Shown: piece after piece, positions 42,536 to 50,713 of the stretch
Layout of the letters: the number at the start of each line of letters is the position of its first letter
Numbering within the stretch: the stretch's first letter is position 1
NCBI RefSeq assembly: GCF_028737205.1
Contig: NZ_JAQZAL010000009.1
Location: forward strand, 1 to 64,000
Source: Actinomycetospora lutea
GTDB lineage: Bacteria > Actinomycetota > Actinomycetes > Mycobacteriales > Pseudonocardiaceae
Direction of reading: 5' to 3'
Length of the DNA stretch: 64,000 bases
Made by a program: the position numbers and the translations under genes
Notes under the pieces: generated by a model
The model's input: the letters and a program-made list of their open reading frames with translations, nothing else
What the model was told of the DNA's origin: nothing
The model's database searches: none

Positions 42536-43977
42536 GCCGCGACGTCACGGTCGCCGCCGTCGACCTCGGGGCCTCCTCGGGGCGGGTCGTGCGGGCACGG
42601 GTGGGCGGCGGCGACGGCCTCCGGCTGTCCGAGGTGCACCGCTTCGCCAACGGCCCGGTGCGGGTGCACGACACCCTGTACTGGGACGTCGTCGGGCTCT
42701 GGCGCGAGATCCTCACCGGGCTGCGCGAGGCCGGGCCGGTGGACGGCGTCGGCGTCGACACCTGGGCCGTCGACTGCGGCCTGGTCGACGCCGACGGCGT
42801 GCTGCTGGGGACCCCCGTGCACCACCGCGACGGGCGCACCGCGGGCGTGGCGGAGCGGGTGCACCGCACGGTGCCCGCCGCCGAGCTCTACGCCCGCACC
42901 GGGCTGCAGGAGCTGCCGTTCACGACGATCTACCAGCTCGTCGCCGCGTCCGGCAGCGCCCAGCTCGCGGCCGCCCGGGGGCTGCTGCTGATCCCCGACC
43001 TGCTGTCGTCCTGGCTCACCGGCGTCCGGGTCGCCGAGGTCACCAACGCCTCCACCACCGGGCTGCTCGCGGCCGACGGCTCGGCGTGGGACGTCGAGCT
43101 GGCCGAGCGCGTCGGCATCGATCCCGGCCTGCTGCCCCCGCTGCGGGCGCCGGGCAGCACGATCGGAACTCTGCTCGCATCGGTCGCCGGGGACACCGGC
43201 CTCGACCCGGCGACCCCGGTCCTCGCGGTCGGCTCGCACGACACGGCCTCCGCCGTGGTGGGCGTGCCCGCGACGGACGAGCGCTTCGCCTACGTCTCGT
43301 GCGGCACGTGGTCGCTGGTGGGGGTCGAGCTGCCCGGCCCGGTGCTGGGCGAGGCCTCCCGCGCCGCGAACTTCTCCAACGAGCGCGGCGTCGACGGCAC
43401 CGTGCGCTACCTGCGCAACGTCATGGGTCTGTGGCTGCTGCAGGAGTGCCTGCGCGCGTGGGGCTCGCCGCCCCTGGAACCGCTGCTGCAGGAGGCCGAG
43501 GACCACGGCGGCCCGGCCGTGGTGGTCGACGCCGCCGACGAGGCGTTCCTCGCGCCGGGCGACATGCCCGCGCGCATCGCGGCGGCGGTGGCCGCGCTCG
43601 GGCAGCCCGTGCCGGACACCTGGGCGGGGATCGTGCGCTGCGTGCTCGACAGCCTCGCGCTCGCGCACCGCCGCACCGTCCGCGAGGCCGCGGCGCTGTC
43701 GGGACGGGACGTCGACGCCGTCCACGTCGTCGGCGGCGGGGCCCGCAACCGGCTGCTCTGCCGGCTCACCGCCGACGCCTGCGACCGGCCCGTCGTCGCC
43801 GGCCCCGTGGAGGCCACCGCGACGGGGAACGTGCTGGTCCAGGCCCGCGCCCTGGGCGCGCTCGAGGGCGACCTGGCCGACCTGCGGGCGTTCCTCGCGC
43901 AGCACGTCACGACCGAGACGTTCGCGCCGGTCGGGACGACGCGCTGGGACGACCTCGAGGCCGTCCTCGCCCGCTGA
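42532..43977 (+). CDS. rhaB: L-rhamnulokinase
   Basis: A 481-residue FGGY kinase: AAVDLGASSGRVVRARVG (phosphate 1), GVGVDTWAVDCGLVDADG, LQELPFTTIYQL, VGSHDTASAVVGVP, YVSCGTWSLVGVEL, and VHVVGGGARNRLLCRLTADAC (adenosine motif), all typical of RhaB. It phosphorylates L-rhamnulose to rhamnulose-1-phosphate with ATP. The ATG at 42532 overlaps the aldolase-dehydrogenase stop (ATGA). It lies in the order isomerase, aldolase-dehydrogenase, kinase, mutarotase. Confidence 0.96.
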   Translation: MSRDVTVAAVDLGASSGRVVRARVGGGDGLRLSEVHRFANGPVRVHDTLYWDVVGLWREILTGLREAGPVDGVGVDTWAVDCGLVDADGVLLGTPVHHRDGRTAGVAERVHRTVPAAELYARTGLQELPFTTIYQLVAASGSAQLAAARGLLLIPDLLSSWLTGVRVAEVTNASTTGLLAADGSAWDVELAERVGIDPGLLPPLRAPGSTIGTLLASVAGDTGLDPATPVLAVGSHDTASAVVGVPATDERFAYVSCGTWSLVGVELPGPVLGEASRAANFSNERGVDGTVRYLRNVMGLWLLQECLRAWGSPPLEPLLQEAEDHGGPAVVVDAADEAFLAPGDMPARIAAAVAALGQPVPDTWAGIVRCVLDSLALAHRRTVREAAALSGRDVDAVHVVGGGARNRLLCRLTADACDRPVVAGPVEATATGNVLVQARALGALEGDLADLRAFLAQHVTTETFAPVGTTRWDDLEAVLAR

Positions 43978-44002
43978 CCACACCCCGCGAAGGGAGACCG
44001 CC

Positions 44003-44347
44003 GTGCCGCACCACTGCTTCGTGCACCACGTCCGCCGCGACCGGCTCGACGCCTACCGCGACCGCCACCGCGAGGTGTGGCCCGCGATGCTGCGGGCACT
44101 GCGCGACGCGGGATGGCGCGACTACCGGCTCTACCTCGGCGAGGACGGGCTGCTCGTCGGGCATGTGGAGGCCGACGACCTCGACGCCGCGCAGGCGGCG
44201 ATGGAGCGCACCGCGGTTAACGAGCGCTGGCAGGCCGCGATGGCCGAGTTCTTCGACGGCGGCCGCCCGGACACGGCGTTCCGGGTCCTCGAGCCGGTGT
44301 TCCACCTCGAGTCGCAGCTCGCCCGGCTCGACGAGCCGGACCGGTGA
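44003..44347 (+). CDS. rhaM: L-rhamnose mutarotase
   Basis: A 114-residue ferredoxin-like protein of the RhaM/YiiL family: RDAYRDRHREVWPAMLRALRDAGWRDYRLYL in outline, GHVEADDLDAAQAAME, and WQAAMAEFF. The conserved His of the RHREVWP motif is the expected catalytic acid. It interconverts alpha and beta L-rhamnose to feed the isomerase. The GTG at 44003 has GAAGGGAG upstream. It is the last gene of the rhamnose operon, 25 bp after the kinase. Confidence 0.94.
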   Translation: MPHHCFVHHVRRDRLDAYRDRHREVWPAMLRALRDAGWRDYRLYLGEDGLLVGHVEADDLDAAQAAMERTAVNERWQAAMAEFFDGGRPDTAFRVLEPVFHLESQLARLDEPDR

Positions 44348-44360
44348 CGGCCCGCGCCGG

Positions 44361-45188
44361 CTACGACGACCCCGCGGCCACGAGCCTCGCGGCGAGGGGT
44401 TCGAGCACCGCGATCAGCTCGTCGCGCTCGGCGGGGGCGAGGGCGTCGTAGGGCGGGGCGGCGAGCTCGTCGGTCAGGGCCTCGATGCGGTCCTTGGTCG
44501 CACGCCCGGCGTCGGTGAAGCGACCCTCGGCGTCGACGAGCCCGCGCCCGCGCAGGCCGTCCATGACCGCCGCGAGCCGCGGCCTCGGCAGGTGGTGGAT
44601 GCGCCCGAACGACTCGGGCGGGTGGATGCCCATGTCCAGCGCCGACAGCACGTGGGCCTCCGTGCCACCGATGCCCGCGCCGACGAGGGCGGCGACATGC
44701 CCGTCCCCGCGGTGCTCGCGCAGCATGGTCGCGGAGTGCCACAGCCGGGTGACCGGGTCGTCCGGCACCGGCAGGGTGCGCCACCCGGCGTACATGACGC
44801 GACCCGCGGTGGGCGCGCCCCGGGCGGCCTTCGTCGTCAGGTCGGCGGCGCGCACGAGCCCCGGGGAGCCGGCCAGCTCGTCGCCGAGGATCCGCCGCAC
44901 CGAGGCCGCGCTCCCCCGCTCCCACGCGGCGAAGGAGGTCATCGGCGCGACGGTCTCCCAGGCGCTCGGGATGTGCCGCGCGACCTCCCCGTCGGCGAAG
45001 CTGTAGAACGCCGCGTGCACCACCTCCGCCGGTACCCGCCCGAGCGGCGCGGCCCGGCTCGCGAAGTACCCGTCCCAGTAGGTGCGGTGGCCGAGCGCGG
45101 CCAGCTCCTCGTTGCTCTCCTGGGCGAAGAAGGTGACCAGGCAGATCGGCTCCAGGAGCTCGAACATGCGGCGGGCGATGCGGGTCAT
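44361..45188 (-). CDS. SCO6745-like protein with winged-helix-like C-terminus
   Basis: A 275-residue protein beginning MTRIARRMFELLEPICLVTFFAQESNEELAALGHRTYWDGYFASRAAPLG in outline. It is an all-helical N-terminal domain followed by a MarR-like C-terminal winged-helix region (LPRPRLAAVMDGLRGRGLVDAEGRFTDAGRATKDRIEALTDEL). This is the actinobacterial SCO6745 family, whose function is unknown. GAGGGAGGGACCC precedes ATG 45188. It converges with the rhamnose operon and diverges from the DUF2277 gene. Confidence 0.85.
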   Translation of the reverse strand: MTRIARRMFELLEPICLVTFFAQESNEELAALGHRTYWDGYFASRAAPLGRVPAEVVHAAFYSFADGEVARHIPSAWETVAPMTSFAAWERGSAASVRRILGDELAGSPGLVRAADLTTKAARGAPTAGRVMYAGWRTLPVPDDPVTRLWHSATMLREHRGDGHVAALVGAGIGGTEAHVLSALDMGIHPPESFGRIHHLPRPRLAAVMDGLRGRGLVDAEGRFTDAGRATKDRIEALTDELAAPPYDALAPAERDELIAVLEPLAARLVAAGSS

Positions 45189-45270
45189 GGGTCCCTCCCT
45201 CGGGTGGGTCGTCACCGGGGCGACGAACGGAGGCCCCCCGTTTCGACGCCCGCTGGGGCACGATCGCAGC

Positions 45271-45540
45271 ATGTGCCGCAACATCCGGGTCCTCCACAAC
45301 TTCGAGCCCCCGGCCACCGACACCGAGGTGCACGAGGCCGCCCTGCAGTACGTGCGCAAGATCAGTGGTGCGGCGCGCCCCTCGAAGGCCAACGAGGAGG
45401 CCTTCGCCCGGGCCGTCGCCGAGATCACGGCGAGCACCCGCACGCTGCTCGACGAGCTGGTCACCACCGCCCCGCCGAAGGACCGCGAGGTCGAGGCGAC
45501 CAAGGCCCGGGAGCGGGCCCGCGAGCGCTACGCCCGCTGA
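45271..45540 (+). CDS. DUF2277 family protein
   Basis: An 89-residue protein starting MCRNIRVLHNFEPPATDTEV and continuing ALQYVRKISGAARPS, the unmistakable signature of DUF2277. Family function is unknown; the invariant Cys2-Arg-Asn and the LQYVRK helix suggest a compact helical protein. It has no membrane segment. It stands 47 bp upstream of the thioesterase gene in the same direction. Confidence 0.92.
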   Translation: MCRNIRVLHNFEPPATDTEVHEAALQYVRKISGAARPSKANEEAFARAVAEITASTRTLLDELVTTAPPKDREVEATKARERARERYAR

Positions 45541-45587
45541 TTCCGGCCGGGGTTTGCGCGCGGGCCACAGCGCCGATCACCGGCGTC

Positions 45588-46004
45588 GTGACCGACGACT
45601 ACCTCCACCGGCAGGACGTCACGACCCGGTGGAACGACAACGACCAGTACGGGCACCTCAACAACGTCGTGCACCACTCGATCATGGACACGGTCGTGAA
45701 CCGCTGGATGATCGAGAACGGGTGTCTCGACCCGCACGAGGGCGACACGGTCGGCCTGGTGATCGAGGTGCACTGCGAGTACCGGGCGCAGGCCGGCTTC
45801 CCCGACGTGGTCTCGGTGGGCCTGCGGGTCGGGGAGCTCGGCACCACGAGCGTGCGCTTCGAGGTCGGCATGTACCGCGGCGACGGCGAGCTGTTCTTCA
45901 CCGGTCACTTCGTGCAGGCGTTCATCGACCGCGCCAGCGAGGAGACCGTGCCGATCGAGGGCGAGCGCCGGGCGGCGCTGGAGGGCCTGCTGCGGCCCCG
46001 CTGA
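45588..46004 (+). CDS. Hotdog-fold acyl-CoA thioesterase
   Basis: A 138-residue 4HBT-type hotdog protein: TRWNDNDQYGHLNNVVHHSIMDTVVNRWM carries the DxxGHxNN catalytic-loop signature, followed by VHCEYRAQAGFPDVVSVGLRVGELGTTSVRFEVGMYRGDGELFFTGHFVQAFID. It would hydrolyse acyl-CoA thioesters; chain preference is unknown. GTG 45588 is the family-consistent start. A hairpin at 46046-46068 follows its stop. Confidence 0.92.
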   Translation: MTDDYLHRQDVTTRWNDNDQYGHLNNVVHHSIMDTVVNRWMIENGCLDPHEGDTVGLVIEVHCEYRAQAGFPDVVSVGLRVGELGTTSVRFEVGMYRGDGELFFTGHFVQAFIDRASEETVPIEGERRAALEGLLRPR

Positions 46005-46045
46005 GTCGGGGACGGCTCCGATCTGCCGTCGGCACCGGGTGACGA

Positions 46046-46068
46046 GGTGCCCGCCGCCTGCGGGCACC
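46046..46068. terminator. Hairpin after the thioesterase gene
   Basis: GGTGCCCGC and GCGGGCACC form a perfect 9-bp stem around a 5-base loop, 42 bp after the thioesterase stop. Confidence 0.6.
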
Positions 46069-46146
46069 GGCTCGGTCGAAGGACCCGGAGCGAGCAGGTC
46101 GGACGACCCTGGTCGCCCGGGCTGATCCCGGCCGACCCTCCGGTCC

Positions 46147-46596
46147 GTGAGCCCGGCCACCGCTGTCCTGCGCGAGGGCGTCGCCTCCGGTGAGGAGACG
46201 ACCGGCGTCGAGGTCCGCGGGGACCTCGACCGCGGCTGGTGGGCCGCCTTCGAGACCCCCACGCCTGGCGGCCCCGTCGACGGCCCCGCCGTGCTCACCG
46301 AGCACACGGGGACCCGACTCCGGATCGAGGCGAGGCCGGCCACCACGCCTCGCGAGCTCGACAGGGCCCTCGCCGATGTGCGGCCCGTCCTGGGGAGGAG
46401 CGTGCAGCACGTCGTCCTCGACGTGCACCGGCTGGGTGACGGCGACCCCGTCCTCGCGCGCGCCCTGGAGCGACTGCGGACGCGCCTGCTCGTCCACGGA
46501 GTGTCCGTGGAGGTCGTCGGCGTGCCGCCCTCCCTGAGGGCGCGGTGGGGCGACGGGCGGCCCGTGCGCTACCACCTCGAGGAGGACCCGTCCTGA
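46147..46596 (+). CDS. Hypothetical STAS-like protein
   Basis: A 149-residue protein with alternating strands and helices (ELDRALADVRPVLGRSVQHVVLDVHRLGDGDPVLARALERLRTRLLVHGVSVEVVGVP in outline), which recalls the STAS fold of anti-sigma antagonists. The phosphorylatable Ser of active antagonists cannot be placed. The start is GTG 46147 with no clear ribosome site. The function is unknown. Confidence 0.5.
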   Translation: MSPATAVLREGVASGEETTGVEVRGDLDRGWWAAFETPTPGGPVDGPAVLTEHTGTRLRIEARPATTPRELDRALADVRPVLGRSVQHVVLDVHRLGDGDPVLARALERLRTRLLVHGVSVEVVGVPPSLRARWGDGRPVRYHLEEDPS

Positions 46597-46741
46597 CCGG
46601 GACCGGGCCCCGAGCGCCCCGGGAGCGGAGCGGACCGATGCGGGACCCTCGCCTCGCGATCACGGGACCGAAGGCCCCCTGCCGTCGGCTGCGCGGTTCC
46701 TACCGTCCGGAGTCACCACCACCGACACAGGAGGCTCCCCG

Positions 46742-47047
46742 ATGAGCACCGCCAACTCGAAGCCCTGGGCCGCGACCCTCATCGCCCGACTCGTCCGCGC
46801 CCGTGACGTCGATGTCCTCGAGGTGATCGAGGGACGACACGGCGAGTTCACCCGGCGACTGGTCGGCCACCGCGGACCGGTGGCGTCGCCGGTCGAGGTC
46901 CTCGACGCCGACGCGCGCCGCGAGCTGCTGTCGGACCTCCGCGATGAGCTCGCGGCACCGCCCGTCGACGTCGACGCCGCCGACCTGGAGGAGTTCGCCG
47001 CGATGCTCGAGCGTTCCCTGACCGACGAGATGGCCGCGGCGGGCTGA
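46742..47047 (+). CDS. Small hypothetical protein
   Basis: A 101-residue protein, basic at the N-terminus and acidic helical at the C-terminus (RRELLSDLRDELAAPPVDVDAADLEEFAAMLERSLTDEM). A strong ACAGGAGGCTCCCC lies before ATG 46742, which supports a real gene. No family is recognised. Confidence 0.6.
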   Translation: MSTANSKPWAATLIARLVRARDVDVLEVIEGRHGEFTRRLVGHRGPVASPVEVLDADARRELLSDLRDELAAPPVDVDAADLEEFAAMLERSLTDEMAAAG

Positions 47048-47182
47048 TCGTCGAGCCGCGCGGTCCGAAGCCCGTCGCCGCCGGTGAGGAGAGGGAGGCG
47101 CTGCAACGGATGCTCGCCGGCGTCCCGAGTTCGTGCTGGTGACGTCCGAGGGCCCCCACCGCGGCGAGACCCGACGACCGCC

Positions 47183-48400
47183 TCACTCCGGTGGCGGGTC
47201 CCCGAGCGCCGGGTAGCGGCGTATCTCGATCGACTCGTGCAGTCCGAGGTCGCCGCTGCCGAGGGCGATGAGCGGGCGACCCACGGCCCGCGGGAGACGG
47301 GTGACGAGCGCGGTCCCGGTCGCGAGCGCCCACACCCCCGCCCTCGTGCCCGGGACCAGCTTGCGGGCCATCGTCGTCGCGAAGTCCCGGCTGCGGTGGA
47401 CGTAGTCGGCCATCGCGGCCTCGTACGCCGGGTAGGCGGTCGCGGTGTCGCCGCGGGCCTCGGCGAGCTCGCCGGCGAGCGTGTGGGCGCCGACCACCGC
47501 GAGGCTGGTGCTGCCCCCGACTGCGGGCCCGGGGCAGTACCCGGCGTCACCGACCAGCGCGACGCGGCCACGGGACCAGGTGTCGAGCACCAGCTGCGTG
47601 ATGGCGTCGAAGTAGAACGCCGAACTGCGGTCGACCTCGTCGAGCAGACCGGGGACCGGGTCGCCGAGATCGCCGAACGTCTCGTGCAGCAGCTGCTTCT
47701 GGCGTGCGAGGTCGTGGTGCCCGACGTCGAGCTCGGCGGGCGGGCGGAACAGGAAGAACGCGCGGGCGTCGGGCGAGTGGCGGGCGCCGTAGATCCCCAC
47801 CATCCGGTTCGCCCCGAGCACGGTGGTCATCAGGCCCGGTGGCCGCTCACCCGGGATCGTCGCGACGGCGATGTAGCCGCCGAGCCAGCGCGAGTACCCC
47901 GCCTCCGGGCCGAACACGAGCCGGCGGACCCCGGAGTGCAGGCCGTCGGCACCGATCACCGCGTCGAACCGGCGCGACGGCGTCCGCTCGAAGGTGACGA
48001 CGCCGTCGTCGTCGATCGCGGTGATCCGGTCGTCGAACACGTACTCCACGTCATGACGCGTGGCGTCGTAGAGGATCTCGCTGAGATCGTCCCGCATGAT
48101 CTCGACGTGGCGATCGGACAGCGCCCCCATGAGCCTGGCCATGTCGATGGTGACCTCGCGGTCCGAGCCCTCGCGCCGGATGATCATCCGCTCGGTGCCG
48201 GTGGCGCGATCCCGGACCGCGTCCTGCACGCCCATCCGTTCCAGGACGTCCATGGCGGGGGTGAAGAGGTCGACGGCGTGGCCCCCGGTCCTGCGCAGCC
48301 GCGGTGACTGCTCGACGACGGTGACCTCGATGCCGGCGCGGTGCAACCAGTGGGCCACCACCGGGCCGGCCACGCTCGCCCCCGAGACCACGACGTCCAC
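47183..48400 (-). CDS. FAD-dependent monooxygenase
   Basis: A 405-residue group A flavin monooxygenase: VVVSGASVAGPVVAHWLHRAG (FAD dinucleotide fold), DG motif IGADGLHSGVRRLVFG, and GD motif GRVALVGDAGYCPGPAVGGSTSLAVVGAH. It is a paralogue of the enzyme at 33046, sharing the HWL and GADGLHSG patterns. The substrate is unknown. The GTG at 48400 has GGCGGAGGTGG upstream. It is transcribed in the same direction as the downstream-lying MDR gene's partner unit but is separated by 126 bp. Confidence 0.9.
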   Translation of the reverse strand: MDVVVSGASVAGPVVAHWLHRAGIEVTVVEQSPRLRRTGGHAVDLFTPAMDVLERMGVQDAVRDRATGTERMIIRREGSDREVTIDMARLMGALSDRHVEIMRDDLSEILYDATRHDVEYVFDDRITAIDDDGVVTFERTPSRRFDAVIGADGLHSGVRRLVFGPEAGYSRWLGGYIAVATIPGERPPGLMTTVLGANRMVGIYGARHSPDARAFFLFRPPAELDVGHHDLARQKQLLHETFGDLGDPVPGLLDEVDRSSAFYFDAITQLVLDTWSRGRVALVGDAGYCPGPAVGGSTSLAVVGAHTLAGELAEARGDTATAYPAYEAAMADYVHRSRDFATTMARKLVPGTRAGVWALATGTALVTRLPRAVGRPLIALGSGDLGLHESIEIRRYPALGDPPPE

Positions 48401-48526
48401 GGTCCACCTCCGCCACTGACGCTAGACGTCTCCGCCGTCGCAGGGACCGGCAACGACTCGCGGGGCCGACGGGGAACGCCACACTTCCGGCCCCGGTCGA
48501 TCCTCCGTCGACGTCGCTGCGGCGCC

Positions 48527-49471
48527 TCATGGGCGGATGACCACCCGCCCGTCGAGTCCGCCGGCCTCGACCAGCCGGTGGGCACGCCGGACCTCGTCGA
48601 GCGGCAGGATCTCCGCCACGTCCGTGGTGAGTCGGCCCGTGTCGGCGAGGCGCGCGAGCCCGGCCAGGCGTCGGCCGTCCGCGGCGACCTCGTGCACGAT
48701 CACGGTCGTCCCGCGGACGGGGGGTGGCGCGAACGGGCGCACCAGGGCGACGAAGACGCCGCGGGACCGCAGGGCGTCGTGCGCGGCGATCCCGGCGCGG
48801 GCGGCGTCGACCACGGCGTCGACGCCGCCCGGCACCCGGGCGCGGACCTCCTGCGCGAGGGTGTGCTCGGTCAGCTCGTCCGTGGCCACCACGATCCCGG
48901 CGCCCCGTGCTCTCGCGCGCCCGGCGTGGCGGCTCCGCACGGCCGCCACCGTGGCGATCCCCCGGTCACGAGCCAGTTCCAGCACGTATCCGCCGACCCC
49001 GCCCGCGGCTCCGGTCACCAGCAGGGTGTCCCCGATGTGCAGCCCGGTGGCGTCGAGGGCGCCCACCGCGGTCAGACCGTTGAGGGGCAGGGTGGCCGCC
49101 TGCTCCGCGGTCCAGGTCGCGGGGGCCGACGCGACCGCGGAGCGGTCGAGGACGACGAGCTCGGCGTGCGCCCCCGCTCCGGCCAGGAGGTCGCACAGGC
49201 CGATCACCCGCGCACCGACCTGGAGGTCGCCGACCCGGGTGCCGAGCGCGCGGACGACGCCCGCGACGTCCCACCCCGGGCCCACCGGCAACGCCGGCGT
49301 CATCAGCCCGGCCTCCACCAGCAGGCCCGCACGGGCGGACACGTCGATGGCGTTCACCGTCGAGGCGGTGACCTCGACCAGGACCTGGTGGGGCCCCGGC
49401 ACGGGATCCGGGACCTCCCGCACCGCGAGGTTCTCCGCACCACCGAAAGCCGTCACCGCCACGGAACGCAT
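48527..49471 (-). CDS. Zinc-independent quinone oxidoreductase (MDR)
   Basis: A 314-residue NADPH:quinone-reductase-like MDR protein: MRSVAVTAFGGAENLAVREVPDP at the N-terminus, GPGWDVAGVVRALGTRVGD, and the Rossmann site DTLLVTGAAGGVGGYVLELARDRG. No zinc cysteines are present. It is divergent from an HxlR regulator across an 85-bp gap rich in inverted repeats. HxlR proteins of this kind often sense quinones or aldehydes and control a neighbouring reductase, so a role in electrophile detoxification is plausible. Confidence 0.9.
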   Translation of the reverse strand: MRSVAVTAFGGAENLAVREVPDPVPGPHQVLVEVTASTVNAIDVSARAGLLVEAGLMTPALPVGPGWDVAGVVRALGTRVGDLQVGARVIGLCDLLAGAGAHAELVVLDRSAVASAPATWTAEQAATLPLNGLTAVGALDATGLHIGDTLLVTGAAGGVGGYVLELARDRGIATVAAVRSRHAGRARARGAGIVVATDELTEHTLAQEVRARVPGGVDAVVDAARAGIAAHDALRSRGVFVALVRPFAPPPVRGTTVIVHEVAADGRRLAGLARLADTGRLTTDVAEILPLDEVRRAHRLVEAGGLDGRVVIRP

Positions 49472-49484
49472 GTCCACGACGCTA

Positions 49485-49528
49485 GGAAGTGCGGGGGCCG
49501 TCGGGTAGAACGCACTTCCAGGTGCGTT
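49485..49528. promoter_or_regulatory. Overlapping inverted repeats, HxlR operator
   Basis: GGAAGTGCG (49485-49493) pairs with CGCACTTCC (49511-49519). AACGCAC (49509-49515) pairs with GTGCGTT (49522-49528) around 6 bases. Both lie between the divergent starts of the oxidoreductase and HxlR genes, so one regulator could control both. Confidence 0.7.
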
Positions 49529-49556
49529 GGTATCCCCGGGACACGGAGGAGCGACC

Positions 49557-49958
49557 ATGACGACGAGCACGGCGGCGCACCGGCGACAGGAAGCCGCGAG
49601 CGCCTACCTCGCCGAGCTGGCCACCTGCCCCGGCCACCAGGTGCTCGGCATCCTCGCGGGGAAGTGGACGACGCTGCTGGTCGAGGCCCTCGCCGACGGC
49701 CCGGTCCGCTACGGCGAGCTCCGCCGACGCGTCGCCGGTGCGAGCCCGAAGATGCTCACCCAGACCCTGCGTGAGCTGCAGCGGGACGGGATCGTGCGCC
49801 GCGAGGTCGTGCCCACCGCCCCGGTGCAGGTCGAGTACTCGCTCACCCCGCTGGGCGAGCGGTTCCTCGACCTCCAGCGGCACGTCCGCGCGTGGGCCCA
49901 CACCCATGCCGCCGACATCGCCCGTGCCCGCCGGCGGTGGGACGCCGGCGCCTCCTGA
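49557..49958 (+). CDS. HxlR family transcriptional regulator
   Basis: A 133-residue winged-helix HxlR regulator: CPGHQVLGILAGKWTTLLVEALADGPVRYGELRRRVAGASPKMLTQTLREL in outline, then DGIVRREVVPTAPVQVEYSLTPLG, the wing. Cys24 lies where redox-sensing HxlR proteins (HypR/YodB type) carry their reactive cysteine. It is dimeric in known cases. GGAGGAGCGACC precedes ATG 49557. It probably represses itself and the divergent quinone oxidoreductase until an electrophile or quinone modifies it. Confidence 0.92.
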   Translation: MTTSTAAHRRQEAASAYLAELATCPGHQVLGILAGKWTTLLVEALADGPVRYGELRRRVAGASPKMLTQTLRELQRDGIVRREVVPTAPVQVEYSLTPLGERFLDLQRHVRAWAHTHAADIARARRRWDAGAS

Positions 49959-50133
49959 CGACCGCGCGTCGAGGGCGGCACGTCGTTGGGCGACCCGCCG
50001 TGGGGGCGACGCCCCCGCGGACCGAAGTCCCCGGACCGCGGGTCGGCCGACCCTCGCGCGTCCTCGGGTCCCCCGCGATCGTCCCGGGATCGGCCCGTGC
50101 GCCCGCGGGTCCGGGACCGGCAGGAGGCCGCGC

Positions 50134-50712
50134 GTGGCACCGATCGAGGAACGAGCCGGGAGCAGGGCACCGCTCCCCCGCGACCAGGCCGCGCTCGCCG
50201 TCGCGCGCTGCGTGGTCGTGTCGCTGTGTCTCCTGGTCCGGGGCCGACTGCGGTGTCCGCGCACCCGGGTGGGCGTGCGGGTGCGGTTCGGCGACGGCAG
50301 CACCGCCACGATCTACCGCGAGACGACGGTCGCCGACGCGGTCGCCGCCCGGCCCTGCGCGCTGGTCGTGCGCTTCCGCCTGCGGTGGGTGCGGGGCCGG
50401 GGGCACGCCCTGTTCCGTGCCGAGAGCCTGCTCAACACCCCGCTCTTCGCCGGGTTCCCCGGCTTCGTCGCGAAGTGGTGGCTCGCCGCCGACGACAACG
50501 GTGTGTACCGCGGCCTCTACGAGTGGGACGACGCCGCCCGGGCCGACGCCTACGCCCGGGCCCTGTGGCGGGTGCTCGCGCTGGTGAGCGTGCCCGGCTC
50601 GATCGACTACACGGTGCTCCCCGGCCGGCACCGCGACGACCTGCTCGCGGCCGCGGCACCGGGCGCGGTGGAGGCCGCGCCCGGTGAGTGGTGGCGCCCG
50701 GTCGCGGGCTGA
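50134..50712 (+). CDS. Hypothetical ABM/YdhR-like protein
   Basis: A 192-residue protein with one hydrophobic segment near the start (ALAVARCVVVSLCLLVRG) and then a ferredoxin-like domain: NTPLFAGFPGFVAKWWLAADDNGVYRGLYEWDDAARADAYARALWRVLALVSVPGSIDYTVL in outline. The GFxxKWWL and GLYEWD patterns resemble YdhR/ABM monooxygenase-like proteins. CAGGAGGCCGCGC precedes GTG 50134. Its stop is 1 bp from the next ATG, so it is translationally coupled to the FAD monooxygenase and may be its partner. Confidence 0.7.
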   Translation: MAPIEERAGSRAPLPRDQAALAVARCVVVSLCLLVRGRLRCPRTRVGVRVRFGDGSTATIYRETTVADAVAARPCALVVRFRLRWVRGRGHALFRAESLLNTPLFAGFPGFVAKWWLAADDNGVYRGLYEWDDAARADAYARALWRVLALVSVPGSIDYTVLPGRHRDDLLAAAAPGAVEAAPGEWWRPVAG

Positions 50713-50713
50713 G

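Noticed and set aside
42327-45587. Very long plus-strand open frame across the rhamnose genes and beyond
   Set aside because: Most of it is a shadow of rhamnulokinase and other genes. Only the final part from GTG 45588 encodes a recognisable protein, the thioesterase.
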